Source: Amycolatopsis deserti
GTDB lineage: Bacteria; Actinomycetota; Actinomycetes; Mycobacteriales; Pseudonocardiaceae
Reading direction: 5' to 3'
Length of the DNA: 64,000 nt
NCBI RefSeq assembly: GCF_014653945.1
Contig: NZ_BNAU01000002.1
Coordinates: forward strand, 739,914-803,913
The translations under genes were made by a program, and so were the position numbers. Of this stretch, positions 35,124 to 42,957 are shown piece by piece (the stretch's first letter is position 1; each line of letters opens with the position of its first letter). The notes under the pieces are model-generated. The model was given only the letters and a program-made list of their open reading frames with translations. It ran no database searches and had not been told where the DNA came from.

Positions 35124-36667
35124 GCCAGTCGCTGGTGGAGCAGCTCGACATCGATCCGGCCGGTGACGGCACACTGCTCGTCGACATGGCGAAGGTGACC
35201 AAGACCTACCGCGGGGTGCACGCGATCTCCGAGGTCGACTTCGACCTGCGGGCCGGCGAGGTGCACGCGCTGGTCGGCGAGAACGGCGCGGGCAAGTCGA
35301 CGCTGTGCAAGATCCTCGCCGGGGCCGTCCAGCACTCGAGCGGGGTGGTGCGCATCGGCGGGGAGGAAGTGTCGTTCCGGCGCCCGCACGAGGCTCTCGA
35401 CCACGGCATCGCGATGGTCTACCAGGAAACGAGCCTGGTGCCGACGATGACCGCGGCGCAGAACATCGAACTCGGCCACGAAAAGCTGCTGACCCGGTTC
35501 CGCTCCCTCAACATCGGCGCCCAGCAGCTGCTGCAGTCGATGAACTTCCACGTCGACCCGACCGCGTACGTGTCGAACCTCGGGGCGGCGAAGAAGCAGA
35601 TGGTCGAGATCGCCCGCGCCCTGCGGACCGGGGCCCGGATCGTCATCTTCGACGAGCCGACCGCGAGCCTCACCCCCGAGGAGACCCTGCACCTGTTCAA
35701 CGTGATCGAGGACCTGCGCGCCGCGGGCCTGGGCATCATCTACGTGTCGCACGCGCTGGAGGAGTCGCTCGCCATCGCCAACCGCGTCACGGTCCTGCGC
35801 GACGGCAAGCGGGTGGCCTGCCTGGACGCGAAGCAGACCTCGCGGGACGAGATCGTGCGGTACATGGTGGGCCGCTCGCTCGACGGGGCCGCGCGGAACC
35901 GGCCCGCCGCCCGGGAGAGCGGCGTGCGGCGACGCCGGGTGCTGGAGGTGGAGAACCTGATCCTCGGCAACGTCGTGAAGAACATGTCGTTCTCGGCCTA
36001 CGCCGGTGAAGTGCTCGGCATCGCCGGGCTGATCGGCAGCGGCCGGACGGAGACGGCCAAGATCGTCACGGGCGCGCTGAAGCGCAACCGGATCCACGGC
36101 GGGCGGGTGCTGCTCAACGGCAAACCGGTCCGCTACCGGGTGCCGAAGCAGGCGATCGACGACGGGATCGTCTACATCACCGAGGACCGCAAGCTCGACG
36201 GGTTCTTCGAGACGATGACCGTGGCGGACAACATCTACCTCGGCTACCTGGCCTCCCGCCGCGGCCGGCGGCAGTGGCTGCTGTCCTCCTCGCAGCGCAG
36301 GCGCATCGCCGACGAGTGGTCGAAGAAGCTGCGCATCAAGGCGATCAACGCGGACGCGAAGATCGTCGAGCTGTCCGGCGGGAACCAGCAGAAGGTGGTG
36401 GTCGGCAAGTCGCTGGTCGCCGAGCCGGAGGTGGTCATCTTCGACGAGCCCACGCGCGGCGTCGACGTCGGCGCGATCGACGAGATCCACCACCTGATCC
36501 GCACCCTCGCCGACGAGGGCAAGGCGGTGATCGTCATATCCTCCTACCTGCCGGAGATCCTCGCCGTGTCGGACCGCATCCTGGTCACCAGGTTCGGCCG
36601 CGCGGTCGCGGAGTTCAGCCGTGCGGAGGCGACGCAGGAGAAGATCATGTACGCCGCGATCTACTGA
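35120..36667 (+). CDS. Sugar-type ABC transporter ATP-binding protein (RbsA/MglA family)
   Basis: A 515-residue double ATPase. The N-terminal half has Walker A GENGAGKSTLCK, an unusual signature region LGAAKKQMVEIARAL (usually LSVxxxQMVEIAKAL) and Walker B IVIFDEPTASLT. The C-terminal half lacks a classic Walker A (GLIGSGRTETAK) as usual for RbsA, but has LSGGNQQKVVVGKSL and VVIFDEPTRGVDVGA. It powers the heteromeric permease of this operon. Its stop lies 55 bases before the TetR gene on the same strand. Confidence 0.94.
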   Translation: MSQSLVEQLDIDPAGDGTLLVDMAKVTKTYRGVHAISEVDFDLRAGEVHALVGENGAGKSTLCKILAGAVQHSSGVVRIGGEEVSFRRPHEALDHGIAMVYQETSLVPTMTAAQNIELGHEKLLTRFRSLNIGAQQLLQSMNFHVDPTAYVSNLGAAKKQMVEIARALRTGARIVIFDEPTASLTPEETLHLFNVIEDLRAAGLGIIYVSHALEESLAIANRVTVLRDGKRVACLDAKQTSRDEIVRYMVGRSLDGAARNRPAARESGVRRRRVLEVENLILGNVVKNMSFSAYAGEVLGIAGLIGSGRTETAKIVTGALKRNRIHGGRVLLNGKPVRYRVPKQAIDDGIVYITEDRKLDGFFETMTVADNIYLGYLASRRGRRQWLLSSSQRRRIADEWSKKLRIKAINADAKIVELSGGNQQKVVVGKSLVAEPEVVIFDEPTRGVDVGAIDEIHHLIRTLADEGKAVIVISSYLPEILAVSDRILVTRFGRAVAEFSRAEATQEKIMYAAIY

Positions 36668-36722
36668 GGCGGGGCGTAACGTTGGCAGGCACCGGCAACG
36701 GACGAAAGTCGGGTGGACAGGC

Positions 36723-37391
36723 GTGAAAGCAGCAGCGAGGAAGACCCGCCCGGCGCGGGACGGGCGGGACGACTGGCGCACGTTCGAGCCACTCGACCTG
36801 ACCCCCCTGCTGGCCGCGGCGCTCCAGGCGTTCTACGAGCGCGGGTTCTACGGCACGTCGGTGCGGGACATCGCGCGCCGAGTCGGCCAGACGGTGCCGT
36901 CGCTGTACTACCACCACGAGAACAAGGAGGGCGTGTTCGTCGCGCTGCTGGAGAAGGGCACGCTCGAGGTGGCGTGGCGGGCCCGCGCGGCGGTCGAGGA
37001 CGCCGGCGACCGGCCCGACCTGCAGTTCGTGAACATGATCGAGGCGGTCGTGCTGTACATGACGCACCGCGTCAAGCTGGCGACCCTGGACGTCGAACTG
37101 CGCTACCTGTCGGCCCCGAACCGCAAACGCTACGCGGCGATCCGCAAGGAGGTGGAGGACCTGCTGGTCCGCGTCGTCACCGACGGCACGGTCCAGGGGA
37201 TGTTCACGGTGGCCCAGCCCGCCGAGACGGCCCGCGCCCTGCTCGGCATGTGCCAGTCCATCGCGCGCTGGTACCACCCCACGGGCCCGATGGCGCCCGA
37301 GGAGGTCGCCCAGCGCTACATCGACATCGCGCTGATGACCGTGGGCATCCAGGAACGCCCGAAGCACCTGAAGGGTGTTCCCGGCCGGTGA
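36723..37391 (+). CDS. TetR/AcrR-family transcriptional regulator
   Basis: A 222-residue repressor. The helix-turn-helix is FYGTSVRDIARRVGQTVPSL followed by YYHHENKEGVF (about 35-70), the standard TetR layout. The C-terminal ligand domain (RAAVEDAGDRPDLQFVNMIE onward) resembles the TetR_C group that binds acyl-CoA or lipid-like ligands. GTG at 36723 was chosen because the upstream in-frame stretch is a run of Arg codons overlapping the ATPase gene. Last gene of the transporter operon; the operator candidate is at 29610-29625. It is convergent with the ACP gene across a strong hairpin. Confidence 0.9.
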   Translation: MKAAARKTRPARDGRDDWRTFEPLDLTPLLAAALQAFYERGFYGTSVRDIARRVGQTVPSLYYHHENKEGVFVALLEKGTLEVAWRARAAVEDAGDRPDLQFVNMIEAVVLYMTHRVKLATLDVELRYLSAPNRKRYAAIRKEVEDLLVRVVTDGTVQGMFTVAQPAETARALLGMCQSIARWYHPTGPMAPEEVAQRYIDIALMTVGIQERPKHLKGVPGR

Positions 37392-37412
37392 CGATCACCG
37401 GCCGGGAACACC
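37374..37412. terminator. Bidirectional hairpin terminator between tetR and ACP genes
   Basis: Arms 37374-37391 (GGTGTTCCCGGCCGGTGA) and 37395-37412 are perfect 18-bp reverse complements with a 3-base loop. The left arm ends with the tetR stop codon and the right arm stops five bases before the ACP stop. There is no T-run, which is common for actinobacterial terminators. Confidence 0.75.
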
Positions 37413-37416
37413 ACGG

Positions 37417-37647
37417 TCATCCCGCCGGCTCGGCCAGCTTCACGACCTGGTCGAGGGTCAGCTCCATCGAGTCGATGTCGTCCTGCAGGGGCACGTTCCA
37501 CTCGTCCTGCAGATTCATGAACAACTCGGCGACCGCGAGCGAGTCCAGCCCCAGTTCGGCCAGCGTGGCATCCGGGGTGATCTGGTCGGGGTCGGCCGAG
37601 AACTTCTCGACGAGGGTCCGGGTCAGCTGCTCGTACCGTTCGGTCAT
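37417..37647 (-). CDS. Acyl carrier protein
   Basis: A 76-residue carrier protein with the phosphopantetheine attachment motif LGLDSLAVAEL (Ser36) after an acidic helix (KFSADPDQITPDATLAEL) and the helix III region DDIDSMELTLDQVVKL. It holds intermediates as thioesters for the KAS III, SDR and hydratase enzymes encoded just upstream in the operon. The ATG has AGGAGAGG eight bases upstream. It is the last gene of the cassette and differs from housekeeping AcpP in sequence around DSLAV, where DSLDVVE would be usual. Confidence 0.93.
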   Translation of the reverse strand: MTERYEQLTRTLVEKFSADPDQITPDATLAELGLDSLAVAELFMNLQDEWNVPLQDDIDSMELTLDQVVKLAEPAG

Positions 37648-37670
37648 CGGTTCCTCTCCTAGAACTGCGA

Positions 37671-38762
37671 TCAAGCGGGGGTGACGACCCGGCGACCCGG
37701 CACCGCGGGCTCCGGTGCACCCGCGGCGTGCGGAGCCAGGCTGTAGGGCACAGCGGCCGGGAATCGCATGGCCACGGAGCCCCACGTGTATCCGGCGCCG
37801 AACGCCGCGAGAAGGGTGCGGTCGCCCGGGCGGGCGGCGCCGCGAAGAGCGGCGTCCGCGACCGCCAGGGGGATCGACGCCGCGGCGGTGTTCCCCAGCT
37901 CGCGGAGGTTTCCCTGCTGACGGCCGGGCGGCAGGCCGAGGTGCTCGGCCACGCTGTCGAGGATCCGCTGGTTCGCCTGGTGACCGACGAACACGTCGAC
38001 GTCCTCGACCGACCAGCCGGCTCCGCTCAACGCGGCCCTGGCTGTGGCGGTCATCCGCCGAACCGCGTTGGTGTAGAGCGCGCGCCCGTTCATCCTGACG
38101 TACAGCTCCTCGACCGGCCCCTGGCTCATCCGGAAGGGCGACCTGGAGCCGCCGGCCGGCACGTGGAACACGTCCAGTCCGGTGCCGTCGCTGCCCAGCT
38201 CGATGGACTCGACGGCACCGGGATCACCCGGTGCCGCGGGAGCCACCACGGCCGCGCCCGCGCCGTCGCCGAACAGGATCGCGGTGTCCCGATCGTGCGG
38301 GTCGATCAACGTGGTCGTGTAGGTCTCGGCGGCGACCACGAGGACCTGCCGGTACGTTCCCGCGACGACCAGCGCGTGGGCGAGGGACAGCGCGTACACG
38401 AACCCCGAACAGGCCGCGGAGACGTCGACCGCCGCGACATCCTTGAGCCCCAGGCGGTGCGCGATGTGCGGCGCGGTCGACGGGCACCGGTGGTCCGGCG
38501 TGGTCGTCGCCAGGATCACCATGTCCGGACGCACGTCACCGCCGGTCACGAACCGGGCGGACGCGAGGGCAGCGGCACCGGCGGCGGCACCGAGATCGCC
38601 GGTGCTCGTGTACTCGTCAGCCATTCTCCGCGCGCCGATCCCGGTGCGCGTCCTGATCCACTCGTCACTGGAGTCGAGCCCGTTGTCCCCGATCAGCCTC
38701 TCGTTCGAGACCACGTCGGGTGGAAGGCTCATGCCGAGCCCGATGACACCGGAGGTCGTCAT
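37671..38762 (-). CDS. Beta-ketoacyl-ACP synthase III-like enzyme (1)
   Basis: A 363-residue thiolase-fold condensing enzyme with the KAS III triad: Cys118 (DVSAACSGFVY), His261 (VGHQANQRI) and Asn291 (ELGNTAAASIP). FabH-like N-terminal signatures (LPPDVVSNERL, EWIRTRTGI) are present. The last ~35 residues (YSLAPHAAGAPEPAVPGRR) extend beyond FabH. It would condense an acyl-CoA with malonyl-ACP, or act as an acyltransferase as some secondary-metabolism KAS III proteins do. ATG at 38760-38762 and GTG at 38763-38765 are both possible starts; either overlaps the stop of the second KAS III gene. Confidence 0.92.
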   Translation of the reverse strand: MTTSGVIGLGMSLPPDVVSNERLIGDNGLDSSDEWIRTRTGIGARRMADEYTSTGDLGAAAGAAALASARFVTGGDVRPDMVILATTTPDHRCPSTAPHIAHRLGLKDVAAVDVSAACSGFVYALSLAHALVVAGTYRQVLVVAAETYTTTLIDPHDRDTAILFGDGAGAAVVAPAAPGDPGAVESIELGSDGTGLDVFHVPAGGSRSPFRMSQGPVEELYVRMNGRALYTNAVRRMTATARAALSGAGWSVEDVDVFVGHQANQRILDSVAEHLGLPPGRQQGNLRELGNTAAASIPLAVADAALRGAARPGDRTLLAAFGAGYTWGSVAMRFPAAVPYSLAPHAAGAPEPAVPGRRVVTPA

Positions 38763-39814
38763 CACGCACTCTCCTTCGGACGGGTGGTGAGGGCGGGCGG
38801 GGCATCCAGCAGTCGCACGTCCGGTGCCCAGGTCAGCAAGGCACTACCCCACGTCATGCCGGCGCCGAACGCGACGAGGATGACCCGTGAGCCCTGGCGG
38901 ACGCGTCCCCGGGCCACGGCCTCGGCGATCGCGTAAGGCGTGCATCCGGAGCCGATGTTGCCGATGCGGTCGGCCACGACGATGAGCCGGTCCGGATCGA
39001 TGCCGTGCTCGGCGGCGACCGCCTGCAACAGGACGGGATTCGCCTGGTGACAGGCGAAGGCGTCGATGTCGTCGAGTTTGAGGTCGTGGTCCTCGAGCAA
39101 CCCGTACAGCAACTGCGGGAACTGGGATCGGAAGAACTGGGTCACCGCCCGGCCGTCCATCCGGATCGTGTGCGCTCGCTGCTCCACTGTGGACAGGCTG
39201 GCGGGCATGCGGCTCCCCCCACCGGGCACGACCACCGCGTCCGCGAGAGCACTTTCGGTACCCAGGCGGATGTCGTCGAATCCCGCGCCCCCGGGAACCG
39301 GTCCGAGAACCGCGGCGGCGGCACCGTCGCCGAAGATGACCGCGGTCGCGCGATCGTCCGGGTCCAGGAACCGGGAGAACACCTCGACGCCGATGACGAC
39401 CGCGTACCCGCTCGACGGATTGTCCCGCAGCCAGTCGCGCGCGATCTTGACGGCGAACAGCCAGCCGGCGCAGGCGCCGTTGACGTCGAAGGACACCGCG
39501 TTGACCGCTCCCAGCGATGCCTGCACCCGGCACGCTGTCGCCGGGCTGGGCTCGTCAGCGGTGGTGGTCGCCACGACGAGCAGGGACACCTGTGCGGGAT
39601 CCAGCCCCGCGGCCGACAGCGCCGCCTCGGCGGCGGGAGTGGCGAGGTCCGAAGCGGCTTCCCCGGGCGCGGCGACGTGCCGGGTCAGCACCCCCGTCCG
39701 CCGCCCGACCCACTCCGCGTTCACTCCAGGGGTACGAGCGGCTACGTCCTCGTTGGTACGCACCTCGCTGGGCAGGTACCTGCCCAGACCGATGATCCCC
39801 ACGTCAGTGGTCAT
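38762..39814 (-). CDS. Beta-ketoacyl-ACP synthase III-like enzyme (2)
   Basis: A 350-residue KAS III paralogue with Cys115 (DVNGACAGWLF), His256 (ACHQANPVLL) and Asn286 (RIGNIGSGCTPYA), so the triad is intact. It differs from paralogue 1 throughout the acyl pocket and lacks the C-terminal extension. Two adjacent, clearly different KAS III genes suggest different starter or extender steps, or a heterodimer. ATGA overlap with the enoyl-CoA hydratase gene upstream. The active-site Asn is followed by Ile-Gly rather than Thr-Ala/Ser, which is atypical for fatty-acid FabH. Confidence 0.92.
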   Translation of the reverse strand: MTTDVGIIGLGRYLPSEVRTNEDVAARTPGVNAEWVGRRTGVLTRHVAAPGEAASDLATPAAEAALSAAGLDPAQVSLLVVATTTADEPSPATACRVQASLGAVNAVSFDVNGACAGWLFAVKIARDWLRDNPSSGYAVVIGVEVFSRFLDPDDRATAVIFGDGAAAAVLGPVPGGAGFDDIRLGTESALADAVVVPGGGSRMPASLSTVEQRAHTIRMDGRAVTQFFRSQFPQLLYGLLEDHDLKLDDIDAFACHQANPVLLQAVAAEHGIDPDRLIVVADRIGNIGSGCTPYAIAEAVARGRVRQGSRVILVAFGAGMTWGSALLTWAPDVRLLDAPPALTTRPKESA

Positions 39815-40623
39815 TCCTGTCCCGCCCTTTCCGTGCCCGTGCCGAACTTCGCCCGGCCGGGTCCGTGCTCGAAGAAGCTGCGCATCCCAATCGTCCGGTC
39901 TGGCGCGCGGAAGGACTCGACGAAGTTCTCCAGTTCGACGGCCAGGCCGTCGTCCTGCCCGTACTCGAGAGCAGCCTTGGCCGCCCGCAGTCCCGTCGCC
40001 GAGCTGTTTTCGTACCGTGCCGCCCAGCGTTTCGCCTCGGCGAGCACCTCCCCGTCTGCGACCACGCGGTCGGCCAGTCCGATTTCGCGGGCTTCCTCGG
40101 CGTCGAGTGCTCGTCCCGAGTAGACGATTTCCTTCGCCTTCGGCAGACCCACCACCGCGGTCAGGCGCTGCGTCCCACCTCCGGTGGGAATGACGCCCAG
40201 CAGGATCTCCGGAAGGCCGATCACGGAGCTGTCCGCGCACACGCGGAAATCGGCGGCGAGGGCGAGCTCGCACCCTCCGCCCACCGCCGCACCCCGGATG
40301 GCCGCGATCACGGGCACGGGGAGGTGCGCCACGGACATCACGGCGTCCTGCATCGCCTTGGCGTGTTCCGGCGCCTCCTCGTCGGTGAGCTGCTCCAGCT
40401 CGCGGATGTCGGCTCCGGCGGAGAACACCTCGGGGCCGCCGTACAGCACGACAGCCTTGATCTCCTGCCTGGCGGCGATCTCCTCCGCCGCCTCGCGCAG
40501 CGAGTTCAGCAGCTCGAGGTTCAGGACGTTGAGCGGTGGCCGGTCCATCCGGATCGTGGCCACCGCGCCTTCGACCTCCACGTCGACGTACACGGTCTTC
40601 TCCCCCTTGGCGAGTCGCTCCAT
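39811..40623 (-). CDS. Enoyl-CoA hydratase/isomerase (crotonase) family protein
   Basis: A 270-residue crotonase-fold enzyme. The oxyanion-hole segments are FSAGADIREL and IRGAAVGGGCELALAADF. Both hydratase glutamates are present: Glu in GGGCELA and Glu in LPEILLGVIPTGGGTQRL. Hydration of an enoyl thioester, or the reverse dehydration of a 3-hydroxyacyl unit made by the adjacent SDR, fits the cassette. The ATG overlaps the SDR stop (TGATG) and the stop overlaps the KAS III ATG. No peroxisomal or mitochondrial-type extensions. Confidence 0.92.
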   Translation of the reverse strand: MERLAKGEKTVYVDVEVEGAVATIRMDRPPLNVLNLELLNSLREAAEEIAARQEIKAVVLYGGPEVFSAGADIRELEQLTDEEAPEHAKAMQDAVMSVAHLPVPVIAAIRGAAVGGGCELALAADFRVCADSSVIGLPEILLGVIPTGGGTQRLTAVVGLPKAKEIVYSGRALDAEEAREIGLADRVVADGEVLAEAKRWAARYENSSATGLRAAKAALEYGQDDGLAVELENFVESFRAPDRTIGMRSFFEHGPGRAKFGTGTERAGQE

Positions 40624-41432
40624 CAGGACCACAACAGACCTCCGTTGACTTCCAGGACGTGCCCGTTGACGTAAGAGCCTTCCGCGCTGGCGAGGAACAC
40701 GGCCGCGGCCGCGACCTCCGAGGGCTCGCCCGGCCGACCGGACACCATCATGCGTTCGTACCGCGAACGCAGCCGTTCGTCGTCGCGCAGGGGCTCGTAC
40801 ATCCCGGTGTTGACGAACCCGGGAGCGATGCAGTTGACGAGGATGCCCTTTTTCGCCAGCTCGACGGCGGAGGCCCGGGTGAACATCTCCAGCGCGGCCT
40901 TCGACGCGGAGTAGGCGGCCGCGCCGGGCGCGACCCGCGAGGACATCCCGGCCGAGATGTTGATGATGCGCCCGCCCCCGGCCGCATCCATGCACGGGAC
41001 CACGTACTTCGTGCAGTGAAAAGCGCCGGTCAGGTTGGTGTCCAGCACTTCCCGCCATTCCCGCTCGCCGAGGTCCACGATCTTGCCGTTGCGGCTGACG
41101 CCGGCGTTGGACACCAGGATGTCCACGCGCCCGAACTGCCGCATCGCTCCGTCCATCAGGGACTGGACCGACTCCGCCGAGCAGACGTCCACCGTGGCGA
41201 CGCGCACCCGGTCACCGTGCACCGCGGTGAGGTCGGCAAGAGACGTCTCCCGCCTCGCAGCGCAGATGACGCTGGCGCCCTCCTGGAGGAAGGCGGTCGC
41301 CATGGCGAGGCCGAGTCCTCGCGTGCCGCCCGTCACGATCGCCACGTGCCCGGCCAGCCTCCCCCTCGTCGCCCAGCCGCCGTCGCGCTGGACTCCGGGT
41401 GGCGCGAGCACCGCGCCACTGTCACCACTCAT
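40623..41432 (-). CDS. SDR-family oxidoreductase (FabG-like)
   Basis: A 269-residue short-chain dehydrogenase. VAIVTGGTRGLGLAMA is the cofactor site, ILVSNAGVSRNG the NAG motif, INISAGMSSRVAP the Ser region and YSASKAAL the Tyr/Lys pair. An Arg pair after strand 2 (CAARRETSL) suggests NADPH. It could reduce the 3-ketoacyl product of the KAS III enzymes. A ~25-residue leader before the fold (SGDSGAVLAPPGVQRDGG) is unusual. ATG at 41430-41432 has GGAGG seven bases upstream; a GTG one codon earlier is less well spaced. Confidence 0.92.
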   Translation of the reverse strand: MSGDSGAVLAPPGVQRDGGWATRGRLAGHVAIVTGGTRGLGLAMATAFLQEGASVICAARRETSLADLTAVHGDRVRVATVDVCSAESVQSLMDGAMRQFGRVDILVSNAGVSRNGKIVDLGEREWREVLDTNLTGAFHCTKYVVPCMDAAGGGRIINISAGMSSRVAPGAAAYSASKAALEMFTRASAVELAKKGILVNCIAPGFVNTGMYEPLRDDERLRSRYERMMVSGRPGEPSEVAAAAVFLASAEGSYVNGHVLEVNGGLLWS

Positions 41433-41435
41433 CAC

Positions 41436-41882
41436 TCAACCTCCGTACCGCGTCGATTCCGCGAGCGAGAGGCTCGTCGCCTCCCGGTACGCGCCGAAAT
41501 GCGTGCGTTCGTTTTCGGTGAGCCGGCGCGGCGTGCCGTACCGGAGGTCCACCGGGACGAAATCGGCCTCGGCCTCCAGGTAGACGTGCGCGTGATCCCG
41601 GACGAGATAGGCGAAGCGCACGACCGCTGCCTTCATGCCCGTCACCCAGGTCTCCACCGTGATCGGCTCCGCCCGGTAGCACAGCGGCCTGAGGTAGGTC
41701 AGGCACTGCCGCGTGATCAGACTGCCGCTGGCCAGGTCCTGTGCCTCGTACCGGGGCAGCAGGCGGAAGATCAGGTCGAGCCGGCATTCACCGAGGTAGC
41801 GCAGGTAGGACGTGTCGGCGACGTGCCCGCCGGCGTCCAGATCGGACCAGCGCACCACGCAGAGGTGCTGGAACCTGCTCAT
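41436..41882 (-). CDS. Hotdog-fold thioesterase (4HBT/acyl-ACP thioesterase-like)
   Basis: A 148-residue single hotdog domain: CVVRWSDLDAGGHVADTSYL is the 4-hydroxybenzoyl-CoA-thioesterase-type active-site segment (Asp and the following H-V-x-x-x-x-Y pattern), then YLGECRLDLIF and ITVETWVTGM. It probably releases the finished acyl chain from CoA or the ACP. ATG at 41880-41882 gives MSRFQHLCV and overlaps the stop of the upstream gene (ATGA). Only three bases separate it from the SDR start. Confidence 0.88.
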   Translation of the reverse strand: MSRFQHLCVVRWSDLDAGGHVADTSYLRYLGECRLDLIFRLLPRYEAQDLASGSLITRQCLTYLRPLCYRAEPITVETWVTGMKAAVVRFAYLVRDHAHVYLEAEADFVPVDLRYGTPRRLTENERTHFGAYREATSLSLAESTRYGG

Positions 41883-42808
41883 GATCCCACCGTTCTCACC
41901 GCTGCGCGTGATCGTTGCCGTGACGGCCACCCACGTCGTGACCGCATGTCATCGATGAGCCGGGTCGCCGCCCGGCTCGCCGTGGCGTTCCGCCGACGGC
42001 GCGGGTAGTCGCACCAGGTGGACAGCCAGGACTGCGGCAGGCCCGACCGGCGCAGGACACGGGGCAGCGCATGGTGCGACTGCACGTCACCCACGTCGTA
42101 CGCACCGGCTTCGCCCGCCCGGTAGAGGTCGCCAGAGCGCGCCAGCGTGGCCCGGAACGCCTGCTCGAACTCCGCACGGCGATCCTGCTCACCGAGAAAC
42201 TCGGCGGCCGACAACCGCCACTGACCGAACTGCCTGGACTGACCGCGCTCCACGAGCGTCAGCACTCGCCGCCAGCCGGGCTGCCTCACCTCGGTCAAGT
42301 GTGAACGGGACAGGACCACCAGGCCGGCCGAGAGGATGAGCCCCCGGGCGACGACCGCCGGCCATGACTGATCGGATGCGTGGAAAAGACCGCTGGGCCA
42401 CCAGTCACGAGGTGACCGCCGGATCAACCGGATCCGGTCAGGTGCATCTTGTTCGCGACAAAGACCGGCGACCTCCTGTGCGTACACGAGATTGTTCTTG
42501 CTGATCGAATCGAGAACGCGGACCCGGGCCGGGCCGGCGTCGTTCTTCTGGGTCCAGGCCGTGAACGACATCAGGCACAGGTCGTCCACCAAAGCGGTCC
42601 AGATTTCCACCGACCCGTCGTCGGGCAGGGACTCCGCATGGGACGAGTGACCTGTTCGCCGTCCGGGGGCCGTGCCCACGGAACCGACTTTCACGAAGAT
42701 CCTCTCCGCGATAGGGGCCAGGCTGATCCGCCTCGTACTTCCGTAGTAACAGGACGATTCGCGTGACCACGTGCCACCTACGTCCTCCATGTAAGCGACG
42801 ATCAACAC
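41879..42808 (-). CDS. Unknown protein, first gene of the KAS III cassette
   Basis: Up to 309 residues. No family was recognised. The sequence reads like a genuine protein, with balanced composition and Trp/Phe-containing segments (WTALVDDLCLMSFTAWTQK, RDWWPSGLFHASDQSWP, WRRVLTLVERGQSRQFGQW), followed by a basic C-terminus (RRRRNATASRAATRL). Its stop overlaps the thioesterase start by ATGA, which supports a real, coupled gene. The start is uncertain: GTG at 42806-42808 or ATG at 42788-42790, neither with a good ribosome-binding site. No signal peptide or membrane segment. Divergent from the regulator at 42958. Confidence 0.6.
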   Translation of the reverse strand: MLIVAYMEDVGGTWSRESSCYYGSTRRISLAPIAERIFVKVGSVGTAPGRRTGHSSHAESLPDDGSVEIWTALVDDLCLMSFTAWTQKNDAGPARVRVLDSISKNNLVYAQEVAGLCREQDAPDRIRLIRRSPRDWWPSGLFHASDQSWPAVVARGLILSAGLVVLSRSHLTEVRQPGWRRVLTLVERGQSRQFGQWRLSAAEFLGEQDRRAEFEQAFRATLARSGDLYRAGEAGAYDVGDVQSHHALPRVLRRSGLPQSWLSTWCDYPRRRRNATASRAATRLIDDMRSRRGWPSRQRSRAAVRTVGS

Positions 42809-42836
42809 CGCATGCCAGCCCTGCGGCGCTTTTGGG

Positions 42837-42854
42837 TGTTGAACGTGTTGAACG
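42837..42854. promoter_or_regulatory. Tandem 9-bp direct repeat in a divergent promoter region
   Basis: TGTTGAACG occurs twice head to tail between the unknown gene of the cassette and the regulator at 42958. Direct repeats of this size in such a gap are possible activator-binding sites. Confidence 0.35.
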
Positions 42855-42957
42855 GGATGGCCGCGTGATTGGCCCCTGCCCGTGGAGTTTCATCGGCGAT
42901 AGGAAGGTGTTCCAGCCGTCACCCGGCCCGGCGTCCGCCTGTGGGAGGCACGGAGGA

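Noticed and set aside
29685..35174. A minus-strand open frame of more than 1,800 codons opposite the ABC transporter operon
   Set aside because: It is the antisense image of GC-rich genes: composition is dominated by Arg, Val, His, Asp and Gly, there are no domains, and every gene on the plus strand has clear family motifs and ribosome-binding sites.
37671..42808. Reading the cassette as a housekeeping fatty-acid or beta-oxidation operon
   Set aside because: No KAS I/II, malonyl transferase, enoyl reductase or acyl-CoA dehydrogenase, but two unlike KAS III genes, a dedicated ACP and clustered regulators.
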